Part shown: positions 1 through 10,627 of the stretch, one piece after another
Numbering within the stretch: the stretch's first letter is position 1
Layout: each line of letters starts with the position of its first letter
Origin: Oreohelix idahoensis
Lineage: Eukaryota > Mollusca > Gastropoda > Stylommatophora > Oreohelicidae
Length of the DNA: 64,000 bases
Reading direction: 5' to 3'
Assembly (NCBI GenBank): GCA_024509875.1
Contig: JAMPIV010004455.1
Span: 62,001-126,000, forward strand
Notes under the pieces: model-generated
Databases searched by the model: none
Told to the model about the DNA's origin: nothing
What the model saw: the letters and a program-made list of their open reading frames with translations, nothing else
Position numbers and translations under genes: made by a program

Positions 1-2027
1 TAGGATTATCATAATTCATTTGTGTCTCTTGTCCAATGATAATCCATGCATTTATGGTTCTCATATGTAGCAATCATATTCCTTGATTTGCTCTATGTTC
101 TGAAATTCCAGAAAAGTTCAATTTTTTTTCTGTTATCTTTGTAACTACTCAAAATTATTCATTTTCCCATTCTAATGTGAGCATAAGTGCATAAACCGCA
201 CAGCAAAACATTAGTTGTGTCAACATAAAGTTTCACCATAACCTAAAATGGCATCTTCATCATCACTAAACAGTTGCTTCATTCTCTCATGTGCCATCAG
301 TGGCTATCATCCGGTAATGGGGTGTTCAATGTGGGGTCAGCATATACAAATGCTATAGAGGGGTATTTCATTTGCTAAGTCAGCATGTGCAAATGTCATT
401 TCTTTAACATGGGGCAAAGGCAGCATCAACAAATAGTTGCAATTTATTCCATCTGGGGTCAGCATATACAAATGCTCTCAAAGGATTTTTCATTTGCAAA
501 AATCAGCATGCGCAAATGTCATTGGGGTACTTGTCATAGGTAATATCAACAAAATACTGCTGGTGTATCAGAGATCATTCTGGTAGGGGTATGACTGGTA
601 ATGGGCAGTAGGAGTAAAAACTAATTGCTCACTCTGATATGGTGATTTATTTTCTCTTTTTCTTTTCTTTTATGTCAGCTGCTAACATCAGGGCAGTCAA
701 TGTTTTACAATATTGGCTTATCATCATATCATCAAAATGTGTGAGGGTGGCATATAACCAGATAACACATTCTATAAAAACATTCCAAATGTGTTCTCTT
801 CTCATTTTTCTTTTATGTCTTGTCACTTTTCAATTTGATTTCTTTTCTTTGCATTTTCTGTTTGATTTCTTTTCTGGATTGCAAATTTTCTCTTTTTTTC
901 TTTGCAATATGTCAAAATTTCAGTTCTTTTCTGACAATGTATCACAATTGCAAGAGGATGATAATAATCAGTTTAATAAACACTAGAGATACCACCAATT
1001 CTAAACAGTAGGGCTGTAAGCCATAGATAAGGTCAGAAAATAATTAACATAGTGGTATCTGTTGTCAATAAGGAGTGAGGAGAGGGTACTGTAAGTTCTT
1101 GAAAGATAGGGGAAAATTTAAGATCTCCTGATTACAACATTATTGTAATTCGAAGGGATGGAAAGTGATTTGGATAGAAAAACTCATGTCTAGAATGTCA
1201 TCTCAAAATAGTGGAGAGAAAAATAGTAAGTTAAGGATGTGTGATAGTGGAGTGAGGAAAATCTTACAATAGCGAGTTAAAGGTTGGATATACAATTTCT
1301 TTTGCAACGTTAACAAATTTTTTGTGAATATGCTAAGATAAATAAATCCTGTGGAGAAAATAGGATAGCATGCCATAATAATTACAGATGTCATAGTGGT
1401 GTCAGTGTGATGGATCTAAGTGATATATAATAGATGAGGTAAGATAATTGGGAACAAAGATATTAGTATCAGGTAAGAAGAAAATTTCTCGTGCAAGGGT
1501 TGCCTGCATGAATGTGCACTAAGATGCACGGAAAATGAATCGCCGGGCTCTGGAACTGTAAGGATAAGAAGTCTAGTGAACGAAGCGTGGAATATGATCA
1601 GTTACAAAAGTGTAGATCAATGTTACAGCAGAATCAGTGGTACACATGTGCTATAGGTAAGGTTGTGTAAGTTAACATTTTAAACATCAAAAACTGTCTG
1701 ACTAATGAGGGTGTCTGTAAACAAGGAACATTGTATCTTTTGTGTCATCTTTATTTCACAAAACCATAAAATGTCTAACTAGAATCCTCTGTGAGCTGTT
1801 CTTGAGTGTTCGCTGGTCGTCAGAAGATTATGTCCGGGGAACAACTTGTTGGGTTTGGCTCTGACATCTCACACTGTAATAAGGCAATCTAGGACTGTCA
1901 CTTTGAAACATAGTCACATAGTCTGAAAATAGAGTACATTTAAAAACGTTAGTACATAATATTCACATCTGCGTTGACCGTACATGGGATGGCATGTACA
2001 TGGAGACACTTGGGCGTGTTTTTCTTT
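1..2027. other. Non-coding flank with one local duplication
   Basis: I see no convincing gene here. A roughly 120-bp unit beginning GGGGTCAGCATATACAAATG is present twice, at about 333-450 and 454-535, with clear divergence between copies. On the minus strand this stretch lies 3' of the interrupted reading frame that ends at 2028. A TTTATT at about 1749-1754 reads AATAAA on the minus strand and could be its poly(A) signal, roughly 275 bp after the stop. The short plus-strand frames are AT-rich and have no recognisable domain. Confidence 0.5.
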
Positions 2028-2590
2028 TCAGGGCAGCGGAACGCCTAGGTGTTCTGCTATAAGCCGCCTGTCGAATTCCTGCTTCTGAATTTCCCATCGT
2101 TCTTTCCATCTTCTCAGCTGTTCCATGTCTTCGCTGCTTAGGGGGGAATCATCGTATTGACTAGCAGTGTTGATGGGTGTGTCAGGTGACGTTTCTTCGA
2201 CTCTCTGATGGGGCACTGAGGAGGTCGGTGAGGACTGTGATGATTTCAACTTAGCCTGTGGATGTGCGGCTGATGTATCTTGGTGTAGTTTGAAAACATC
2301 CTGATGTTGTTTGGGACCGTGTTTTCTTTTCTTCTTATTTCGTCTTTTCACGTGAGTTTGTGGCGATGTTATGGGATTCGTGGTGGGGGGCGATTCATCA
2401 GGCTCGGGGAGACACAAGCGTTTGGTACTGGAACTGACTGTAGGTACAGTATTTGGCACGTTGTTGATGTCAAGAGGTTGGTGGGTAGCTGAAGGTGACA
2501 TGACTGGCGGTTGTGGTAGTTCAACAAATGTAGCGACAGGGGGCGTTTCTTCAGGCTCAGGGACATACGATTTACTTGTGATGTGAACTT
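2028..2590 (-). pseudogene. 3' part of an unidentified ORF interrupted by a retrotransposon
   Basis: This is the downstream half of a minus-strand reading frame whose upstream half is 12204-13460. When the retrotransposon and one copy of its AACTT duplication are ignored, the frame continues without shift (227 codons from 12884 to 12204, then 186 codons from 2585 to 2028). The encoded segment is rich in Pro, Ser and Thr, has a basic patch (KRRNKKKRKHG) that could be a nuclear localisation signal, and ends with a charged, probably helical segment (SSEDMEQLRRWKERWE) before the stop. I do not recognise the family. It may be a host gene or part of another mobile or viral-type element. An internal Met at 2501 gives a 157-codon frame, but that Met is probably not the real start. 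Confidence 0.6.
2586..2590. repeat. Target-site duplication, left copy (AACTT)
   Basis: AACTT immediately precedes the TG of the left LTR and is repeated exactly after the CA of the right LTR at 12204-12208. Five base pairs is normal for Ty3/Gypsy integrases. Confidence 0.9.
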
Positions 2591-4090
2591 TGATAAACTC
2601 TGTATTGTTGTTGTTAACTCATACTGGCTACTAGTTGTTGAATCACGCTTTATTTGTTAAATGACGTGAATGTCCACCAGTTGATAAATGTAGATGTTGG
2701 GACTGGTGTAGTAAAGTGTAACGATTGTCAACTCATTAAACCCAGCACAGTTTTGGTCATACAGGTCATCTTGTCCTGGAACGTGATGAGGCTCCGACAA
2801 GTTGGTAGTACATCACTCATACTCACACTGTTCGAATTCAAGAAGTACTGGAACTACGGTGGTCTTTTTATAACATTTAATGAGACGCACACTTGGACAG
2901 TACGTGTATGGTTACAGGAACAAATGTCGACATAGACAGCATAATGTTGATCACAGGCATATCATCTTAAGTTAGCATTCATGCTTGGCAAATATCATAA
3001 TGGAGCATTCGTAAATAAGCATTCAGAGTTCCATCATGTAAATCATCTGGCTTTACTGACTGGGCACGTCAGACCATAACCAATATATAGGAAGGCTCCT
3101 AGACCTAATCTCGTCTAGCGAATATCCCTTCACGTAAAGTTCAATATATATATTTTTCCATAAAGATATAGGAATCCCAGACATGGGTTCTCACATGTAG
3201 CAGTGATCTCTTGGTTCATCGAGCGATAGTACAGGCATCCCTTTTTCTCACTCGATAAATACAAAGTATATGAATTTCAACATGGCTGTTCTTCTCTCGT
3301 GAGTTTCACTCACTATAGGATCCAGACCAAAATTGGTCATTCGTTAAATGTCCTCATTTCTTCATAACTTCTGTCATAGAGGTAATTGAATAATATCATA
3401 TAATCTAGTGCTGATACATAGGAATGTCATCTTCCTTTGAATAAATATTCTTTTCAAAAGTACCACTGTGCATCTGTTTATCGACAACGATGGCGAAGCC
3501 CAAGTTCATAATAAATTGTGGTTTTACCTTTCTATGCGAAATATAACTTTGCCATTCCTTGGCAAAAGAGAATAAACACTGGGGTAAAGTACATACAACA
3601 TGTCTAAATGACTATCACTTTTCCCCATCTACTTATAGATCACTTTTTCGGCGATAGGCCGGCTACATCAAAATTCTACATCCAGACAGGATGACAGCCA
3701 TGAATCACACCCCTTGCTAGCGATACTTCCGCTGCATAGCCTTTGACCTTTTCTAGCGACAACCAACATAGTTCGACTTAGAAATGTAAAGATATCCATA
3801 TATAAGACAGACTCGTCCTACTCATACAAACACTACGTATAAATTCAGGCCATAGATATACTGAAGCAAGAATAATCTATTCCTACCCAGCCAAAGAATA
3901 AATCGCAGTAGGCCTAAATTCGTCCGCGGAGTCCGATCGAAGATGACGGAACTGCCTTCAAGGGAAGTAACTCAAAAATGACTTCTCCTTAAGCACTTAA
4001 AAAGGAAACACTTTGTTTACCAAAATATTTGCGAACATAATAAGTATATAAATGTATTATATTGCAAGATAGTAAAAATTGCCCTTTACA
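2591..4090 (-). repeat. 3' LTR of the Gmr1-like element (1,500 bp)
   Basis: On the minus strand it starts TGTAAAGGG and ends TTTATCA. It is the same as the 5' LTR by eye except that it lacks a 76-bp segment present at 10839-10914 of the right LTR. That segment is bounded by the hexamer GACAAG, so the left LTR probably lost it by microhomology deletion. An AATAAA on the minus strand lies at 2649-2654, close to the LTR 3' end, and is a candidate poly(A) signal. Confidence 0.92.
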
Positions 4091-4104
4091 GTCTTACCAC
4101 ACCT
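4091..4104 (-). promoter_or_regulatory. Candidate polypurine tract
   Basis: Just upstream of the 3' LTR the minus strand reads AGGTGTGGTAAGAC, preceded by GGG. It is purine-rich but interrupted by T residues, so this is a weak polypurine tract placed by position rather than by composition. Confidence 0.3.
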
Positions 4105-4536
4105 CCCGGGAAAAAAAAAAATAAAATTTTTTTTTTTTAAATACATCTAGGAGCACCATACAATAGGCTCAAAACGCAAGAATACTGCGCAGATGCAAAT
4201 ATCAGGAATAACTATAATTCCTAATATGACCGGTGAGAATATATCTCAAAATCTGAGAGAAATTGTTTCTCTACGAATAAATGTTTCCAGGAAGGTGTGA
4301 TGTACGTATAATACAATTCTGGTAATTATACAATGCATACCAAAAATTCACACTATAATCTTAAATTTATGATTTATGAAGAAACAATCATCAAAGAACA
4401 GCGGTGAATAAACATCAATAAACCGCTAAGTAGAGATACCATCATTCTATTATTAAATTACAAATGTGTATCTTAGTAAAGAACAAAAAATAACTGTTGT
4501 AAAGTTATACATATTAAAAAATCCAATATTTAACAG

Positions 4537-7500
4537 TTAAGTGGCATCATGTGGGCATCTGGACAGAATGTCCGCCATCACATTTTCTGAACCACGGATA
4601 GCTCGTACCGAAAAATGAAAAGGTTGAAGAGCGATTGCGTATCGAGTTGATCTCGAGCTCTTCAAGTTCTTACTTTGGATAGCCGTAAGAGCTTTTTGGT
4701 CAGTTTCCACTACGAAATGCGCGCCCAGAAGGAATCTTTGGAGTTTGAGAATTGACCAAACCATTGCCAATAATTCACGGTCTAAAACCGAGTAATTCCT
4801 TTCTGCAGCATTAAGTTTTCTGGATATATACATTACAGGATGCAGAGTTCCAGAGTACTCTTGCATTAGTGCCGCTCCAATCCCAGTGGATGAAGCGTCA
4901 CTACGAAGAACAAATGTCTTATCTGTTGTAGGTAACACTAAAATAGGTGGTGATGAAGACATAGTTTTGATCTTCTCTAGTGAGGATTGGCATTCATGAG
5001 ACCAGTGAACCATGTTAGGCGACCCTTTCTTTAATAGTGTAGAGAGAGGTGCCATGATAGAGGACAGATTCGGAATGAAACGTCCATAAAATTGTATGAG
5101 ACCTAAAAGACTTCGCACTTGCTTTTTAGTCCTAGGGATAGAGATGTTAAGTATCTTAGTGATATTATGGTCTTCTGTCTTCAAGAAACCGTGACCTACT
5201 CGATGGCCTAAGAAAGCAATTTCGCTAAAGCCAATACAAGCTTTAGATGGTTTTGCTGTCAGGTTATACTCACGCAGAGTTGATAATAATTCAACTAACC
5301 CTGAATAGTGATCTTCCCAAGTATCGCTGAAAAGACAGATGTCGTCTAGATAAGCAATGACATCTGACCGATACGATAGGATTCGACGCATCATGCGTAC
5401 AAATGTAGCTGGTGCGTTCATAAGGCCGAAAGGCATAAAATTCCATTGGAAAAGGCCTCTGGGAGTAGAGAAAGCGGTAAGAGGTTTGGCGCGTTCGGAT
5501 AATGGAACTTGCCAATATCCTTTAGACAAATCAAGTTTAGTGAAAAAATGCGATTTAGAAAGACGAGTAAGTAACTCTTCTAGTAAAGGCATAGGTTCAG
5601 CATCGAACTTCGTAACTTGATTCAATTTGCGATAGTCAACGCAAAGACGTATGTTATTGTCTTTTTTCCGAACAATAACCATCGGCGAAGAATATGCAGA
5701 AGTGGATGGTTCGATTATTTGTAAATCTATCATTTCATCCAACTCCTTTTCAACCTGTGTTTGGAAATGTATAGGGATAGGATAAGGTCTAACCCTAATT
5801 GGAGTATGTTCAGTTAGAACAATGTCATGCTCAATGACATGAGTTTGTCCAGGGATGTCAGTGAGGACATCCTGAAATGTTTGTAACATAACCGAAACTT
5901 GTCGCCGTTCTCCTAGAGACAAATCAGGAGAAACAGTAACGTCTTTCCATGATTCACTAGAATGAAGTGGGATCATTGGAAGCGGAAGATTAACATCCGA
6001 AAAACTTGTTTCCTCATCCTGTATTACAGACAGTGATGAGTAATGACCATGTTTGACATGAGAATCGTCCGTTGCCTGGAAAATAGGCTGTAGATAGTCA
6101 GGACGTTCATGGAACTCCGTAAGCATATTGATGTGGAAGGTTTTATGCTTCCCGTTGATATCGACGATGTAGTCAACATCTGAAATTTTCGATATTATAT
6201 CGTACGGACCTTTCCAACTAATAAGGAGTCTATTTTCACGACAAGGTAGCAAAACAAATGCTTTGTCACCAGGACAAAGTTGTCGTAAAGTTCTCTTCTT
6301 ATTAGCAAATTGTCTTGCCTTCTGCTTAGCAAATTCAGAAGAGGACGTTGCCAATTTGCATGCTTCGATAATCTTCTGTCTCAGCGCGATGACATACTCG
6401 TAAGAAGATTTTGTGTCATCGTCAATATTGTCAGCTGTTATAAGATCATGCAGCAAAGACATTGGGCCGCGCGGTCGCGCGCCAAAGACAAGTTCAAAGG
6501 GCGAAAACCCTGTATGTTCATTGGGGACCTCTCTGTACGCGAAGAGGGCCGCGGGTAAAACCCTATCCCAATCTTGAGGATGATCCTCAGTTATCTTCCC
6601 TAATAAGTTCTTAAGTGTTCTATTTAGTCGCTCGACCATCCCATTGGACATAGGATGATAGATGCTACTCAAAGATCTCTCTATCTGTAGAGTAGACATT
6701 ACTTGAGACATGGTATCCGATATCAGTTGGGTGCCATGATCTGATAATATTTCTCCGGGGAATCCCAGCCGAGAAAATATAAGCCAAAGAGCATCTGCAA
6801 TGTCAGCGGTAGTAATGCTCTTTAGAGGGATAGCCTCTGGCCAACGTGTGCACATGTCTACACACGTTAAGATAAACTGATGTCCTCTAGCAGATTTGAT
6901 CTTGAATGGACCAATGATGTCTATCGCCATTTTCTGGAATGGACGAATAGGAATATCTGCAGCCTGAATAGGCGCAGCATGACGAGGACCTTTGGATTTG
7001 ACTTCTTGACATACTTTACAGGATCGACAATAGATCCGTATGTCCTTGTTCACAAAAGGCCAAAAGAAAGCCGCAAGAACTCTTGACTTTGTACGGGAAA
7101 AACCCATGTGACCAGCACACTGAGAGTCGTGTGCATGTTGTAAGATTTTAACTCTCAAATTCTTGGGTACAAGAATCTGAGAATGACTTGACTTAGTGGA
7201 GTCTTGCACCATACGTACAAGTACGCCATTCTTCATTGTAATCCAAGATTTACAATTTGAATCTTTATTCGGATCACCTTTCGTTACAAGAGTGAAGAAT
7301 TTCTTAAGAGTCGGATCTTCTTCTTGTTGTTTTATAAACGAGTCACGAGAAATTACCAAGGGATCATCTTGGTTATGCACTTCATTATCTTCAGCAGATG
7401 AAGTTTCAGGCATATTGAGAGCTTGAGCTCTAGTGACTACCGCATTAGCAGATTGCATATTTTGATTTTCCCAAACGGAAATTTGCTCCGGAGTGCATTC

Positions 7501-9384
7501 TTTGACTCCGTGAATGCGACCGATGATAAGATCAGCGATCGGATTCGGCAAAAGACATGCGTGTACATCTCCTGTGAAGAAAGGAGTAGCAATCCTAATT
7601 ATAGCGGTAGAGTATTTCTCTATGGTGCCGCCAAATGTTACGCATTTGACTACTTTGCCTGTAGAATGAGAAGGATCTATGAGTGACTGCCTAACCCCAA
7701 TAGTTGTGCATCCAGAATCAAAAAGTACTGAGACTGGATTGTCATTTACTAAACCTTTGTGTAAGACAAGAGAACCTCTCCCATCATGCGCGATTGACGC
7801 AGGAAGAGCGGGAAGAGGATGCCCACAGCTTAAAGTAGACACTGTGGTTGGCTCAAATAATGTTTTGCATTGGGGGCACTGAGATGCTCTCCCAAAATCA
7901 AAAGCGGCACATGCCATATTATTAGAGTCATCATTATCTTTATTTTGTTTATAGGCTTCGTGGGACTCTTGCTGTGCAGAGTTCGCCTGGTAATGAGCTT
8001 TATGTTTTTTGAATTGTGCTCTACCTCTGTTATTATTGCCTCTGTACTTATCATTGTTTCCACTATTATAACCCCTACTCGGGTTTGAATCATAGCTCCT
8101 TTGGTTACTATCATCATATTCATTATAATGAGTATCTCGGTAATTATGATCCTGTTGTCTCCATGAAGGAAAACTTGGATAGTTTCTAGAATGACTTCCT
8201 TTGCGGAAGTTCCTGTAATTATGACCACCCCTGAATCGAGGGCTGTCAGCTCTTCTCCAGGTATTCGAAGAAGAACCCTGAAATGATTGGTTACCTTGGT
8301 TCTGATAACTGTAATAGTTACCTTTTTTATTAAACCTATTTTGAGGTCCTTGGAATTTGTGAGAGTGATTAGGGTTGTATGGTGTTGCAGAAGCAACTGG
8401 CATACCTTCTTTAACCTTACTGTTGCTAATAGCTACGTCCGGATGTGCAGTGACGTATTGGGTACAATACTGTTCCATTTCTTTTAGAGACTTAGGTTTA
8501 CGCTCATGTAAGAATTCGAGGAAAGGTTTATTTATACTTGACATAATCTTGTCTCTGAGTATCAAGTCCATAAGGGCTTCATAAGTCTTTTCTGTTTTGG
8601 ATAGCTCAATCCAACGATCAAATGTAAGACGTGTCCTTGCAATGAATTCTGAGAATTCTACACCTGCCTCAGGCACCATTGTCTTAAACAACTTCCGATA
8701 ACCCTCTTCAGACAACTGATACTTCTTTAATAAGGCTGCCCTAATAACATCATAGTTATCTTTGTCAGCCTCTTCAACCAAACTTAAACTAGTCAGAGAA
8801 TCACCTTTCAGATTTTCTGATAACTGGTTAGCATATTGTGATTTGTCCACATTATGGGCTCGACACGAGCGTTCAAATCTATTTAGCCAGAATGTTATGT
8901 CATCACTGGAAGGGTTGAACGCTGGTACCTTGACCTTGTAAGTAAAGGGTTTACCATTACCACCAGATGCTTGATTACCATCACTTATGTTTGTTAACTT
9001 TAACTTTTCTAACTCAAATGCTAAAAGTTCTTTTTGGTGTTCATGTTCTCTTATTGCTTTTTTCTCTTGAGCTTCAGCTTGTAATTTTCTCTCTTCTGCA
9101 GCAGCTTCATCTTTTCTTCTCTCTTTTTCCATTTCCATCTGGAATCTTTTTTCATCAGTCTGTATCTGCAATTTCTTTTGTTCATCCTCTCTTTGTAATT
9201 TTTTTTCCTCAGCTTCTAATCTTTTCTCCTCAGCTGCTAATTTCTTTTCTTCAATCAATGCTTTTCTTTCTTCAGCAGCAGCAGCTAATGCTTTGTCATA
9301 TTGAGCAACTGCCCATTCTTCTAATTGCTGACCAGTCTTATCAAGAGCCCTGCCTTGTGTGATAAAATAATCTAATGTAGACAT
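4537..9384 (-). CDS. Gag-Pol polyprotein, Gmr1-like, integrase before RT
   Basis: A single intact frame of 1,615 codons. Residues about 29-140 form a Lys/Glu-rich coiled coil. Residues about 145-325 are a capsid-like region whose second half (around W258) resembles a SCAN domain. A basic Asn/Tyr/Gly/Arg-rich nucleocapsid-like region follows; it has no CCHC knuckle but has a CPQC pair at 503-506 followed by CGH. Protease has DSG at 556-558. Integrase comes next: zinc motif H752/H759/C789/C792, catalytic D822, D882 and E918 (D,D35E spacing), then a GPY/F-type module (WKGPYDI). Reverse transcriptase follows with YLDD at 1345-1348, then RNase H with D1496 and TDQKAL. Gag and Pol are fused without a frameshift. 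The start is the first Met, upstream of the coiled coil. The protein would assemble particles and copy and insert the element. Confidence 0.93.
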   Translation of the reverse strand: MSTLDYFITQGRALDKTGQQLEEWAVAQYDKALAAAAEERKALIEEKKLAAEEKRLEAEEKKLQREDEQKKLQIQTDEKRFQMEMEKERRKDEAAAEERKLQAEAQEKKAIREHEHQKELLAFELEKLKLTNISDGNQASGGNGKPFTYKVKVPAFNPSSDDITFWLNRFERSCRAHNVDKSQYANQLSENLKGDSLTSLSLVEEADKDNYDVIRAALLKKYQLSEEGYRKLFKTMVPEAGVEFSEFIARTRLTFDRWIELSKTEKTYEALMDLILRDKIMSSINKPFLEFLHERKPKSLKEMEQYCTQYVTAHPDVAISNSKVKEGMPVASATPYNPNHSHKFQGPQNRFNKKGNYYSYQNQGNQSFQGSSSNTWRRADSPRFRGGHNYRNFRKGSHSRNYPSFPSWRQQDHNYRDTHYNEYDDSNQRSYDSNPSRGYNSGNNDKYRGNNNRGRAQFKKHKAHYQANSAQQESHEAYKQNKDNDDSNNMACAAFDFGRASQCPQCKTLFEPTTVSTLSCGHPLPALPASIAHDGRGSLVLHKGLVNDNPVSVLFDSGCTTIGVRQSLIDPSHSTGKVVKCVTFGGTIEKYSTAIIRIATPFFTGDVHACLLPNPIADLIIGRIHGVKECTPEQISVWENQNMQSANAVVTRAQALNMPETSSAEDNEVHNQDDPLVISRDSFIKQQEEDPTLKKFFTLVTKGDPNKDSNCKSWITMKNGVLVRMVQDSTKSSHSQILVPKNLRVKILQHAHDSQCAGHMGFSRTKSRVLAAFFWPFVNKDIRIYCRSCKVCQEVKSKGPRHAAPIQAADIPIRPFQKMAIDIIGPFKIKSARGHQFILTCVDMCTRWPEAIPLKSITTADIADALWLIFSRLGFPGEILSDHGTQLISDTMSQVMSTLQIERSLSSIYHPMSNGMVERLNRTLKNLLGKITEDHPQDWDRVLPAALFAYREVPNEHTGFSPFELVFGARPRGPMSLLHDLITADNIDDDTKSSYEYVIALRQKIIEACKLATSSSEFAKQKARQFANKKRTLRQLCPGDKAFVLLPCRENRLLISWKGPYDIISKISDVDYIVDINGKHKTFHINMLTEFHERPDYLQPIFQATDDSHVKHGHYSSLSVIQDEETSFSDVNLPLPMIPLHSSESWKDVTVSPDLSLGERRQVSVMLQTFQDVLTDIPGQTHVIEHDIVLTEHTPIRVRPYPIPIHFQTQVEKELDEMIDLQIIEPSTSAYSSPMVIVRKKDNNIRLCVDYRKLNQVTKFDAEPMPLLEELLTRLSKSHFFTKLDLSKGYWQVPLSERAKPLTAFSTPRGLFQWNFMPFGLMNAPATFVRMMRRILSYRSDVIAYLDDICLFSDTWEDHYSGLVELLSTLREYNLTAKPSKACIGFSEIAFLGHRVGHGFLKTEDHNITKILNISIPRTKKQVRSLLGLIQFYGRFIPNLSSIMAPLSTLLKKGSPNMVHWSHECQSSLEKIKTMSSSPPILVLPTTDKTFVLRSDASSTGIGAALMQEYSGTLHPVMYISRKLNAAERNYSVLDRELLAMVWSILKLQRFLLGAHFVVETDQKALTAIQSKNLKSSRSTRYAIALQPFHFSVRAIRGSENVMADILSRCPHDAT

Positions 9385-10607
9385 GTTGTCTAATAAGATC
9401 AGTAATTTGCAAAAGTAAATAAATTCACTTTCTTAGTCTTAATCAAAGACCTTGTATGATAACTTTTTAACCTGTGGAAAATAGTACTTAACTATCCCAA
9501 TCACTGTGGGAAACAAGCCTTACAAAGGTCTTGTATAAATCCTTATATAATAACAGCTATAAGTTGCTGGTTCACTTTATAATATAAGTGCAGTGCACCA
9601 GAAATAGTGTTTTATATCATCAACTGTGTACCTTTAGTAATAGCAATTAACTATCAGTTGATTCTTGTACATCAATTTATATGATCAACTATATTTTAAA
9701 TAGTGTATGTCGATCAGGCACAAAACAAAACAGTTATACAGAAGAACATGAAAACATTTGCGGAAATGACATAAATCAAATGGGAAAAACAATAAAAGAT
9801 AACCCGCAAGAGGATAACAAATACAAATAACGCCACAGTATATAAATATAAATTGAGAATAGAACTGAAAGATAGAATAGGGTAGACCAACAAATTACAA
9901 ACAAATCAAAACAAACTAAAGAACAGAGGAATATTACAAAAACAACAATGAGTACAGTCTTCACAGCTAACACTAATAGCAACAGCTGTCGCAGCAAATT
10001 TTCAATCAAGAAAATTGCACCTATAGAAACGCACACATCAGACCCTCTATTACGTGGGATACTCTGTTGTGTGACAAATATCACATATAAATATTTAAAC
10101 ATAAATACATAAATGCATAAATAGTATGGCAATATGATGTAAATAGAGTGTTGCAGAAAGAATGTGTTGTAAAGAAGGCTCAGTTACACTGCCTAATAGT
10201 ACAGTACTGTGGTACTTTATTAAACAAATACTTCTGGTCTAATTATTTTAAATTCAACACAGAAATAGAAGTTCCATCGTTGATGTGAATGATAACAATC
10301 GATGTAGGACTTCTCAGTTCAATAACATTTCCTTTCGCAAACACTGTCAAATATTCTCCAGTCCTGATGTGTAATGTTCTATGTTTCAACCAAGCTTGCT
10401 GTGTAACACTGTCAGTTGTATGGCAAATGTCCAACGAACCAAATGTCAACAAACGCTGACCTAGTTACCGCATACTCTCGACAGGACAGGTCACGCTGAC
10501 ATCACTGTAGAGTTGTACTGTTGATGTATTTGTGTGTCGTAACAGACCCCAAGGAACGTCTGGTCTCAGAAGTTTACTTCTCAATATGGTCACTGTGCAG
10601 GTTGACC
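9385..10607 (-). other. Untranslated leader of the Gmr1-like element
   Basis: About 1.2 kb between the 5' LTR and the gag-pol start. It contains no long frame in the element's direction that I would call a gene; the 118- and 69-codon frames in it are AT-rich with no domain. It presumably holds the packaging signal and leader of the genomic RNA. Confidence 0.5.
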
Positions 10608-10625
10608 CAGGAAGCTGGCACACCA
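10608..10625 (-). promoter_or_regulatory. Candidate tRNA primer-binding site
   Basis: Two bases inside the 5' LTR the minus strand reads TGGTGTGCCAGC. A TGG directly after the LTR is expected where a tRNA 3' CCA end primes minus-strand synthesis. I cannot assign the tRNA species by eye. Confidence 0.5.
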
Positions 10626-10627
10626 GT

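Noticed and set aside
7830..8396. 188-codon minus-strand frame
   Set aside because: Overlaps gag-pol in another frame; the gag-pol frame has the recognised domains.
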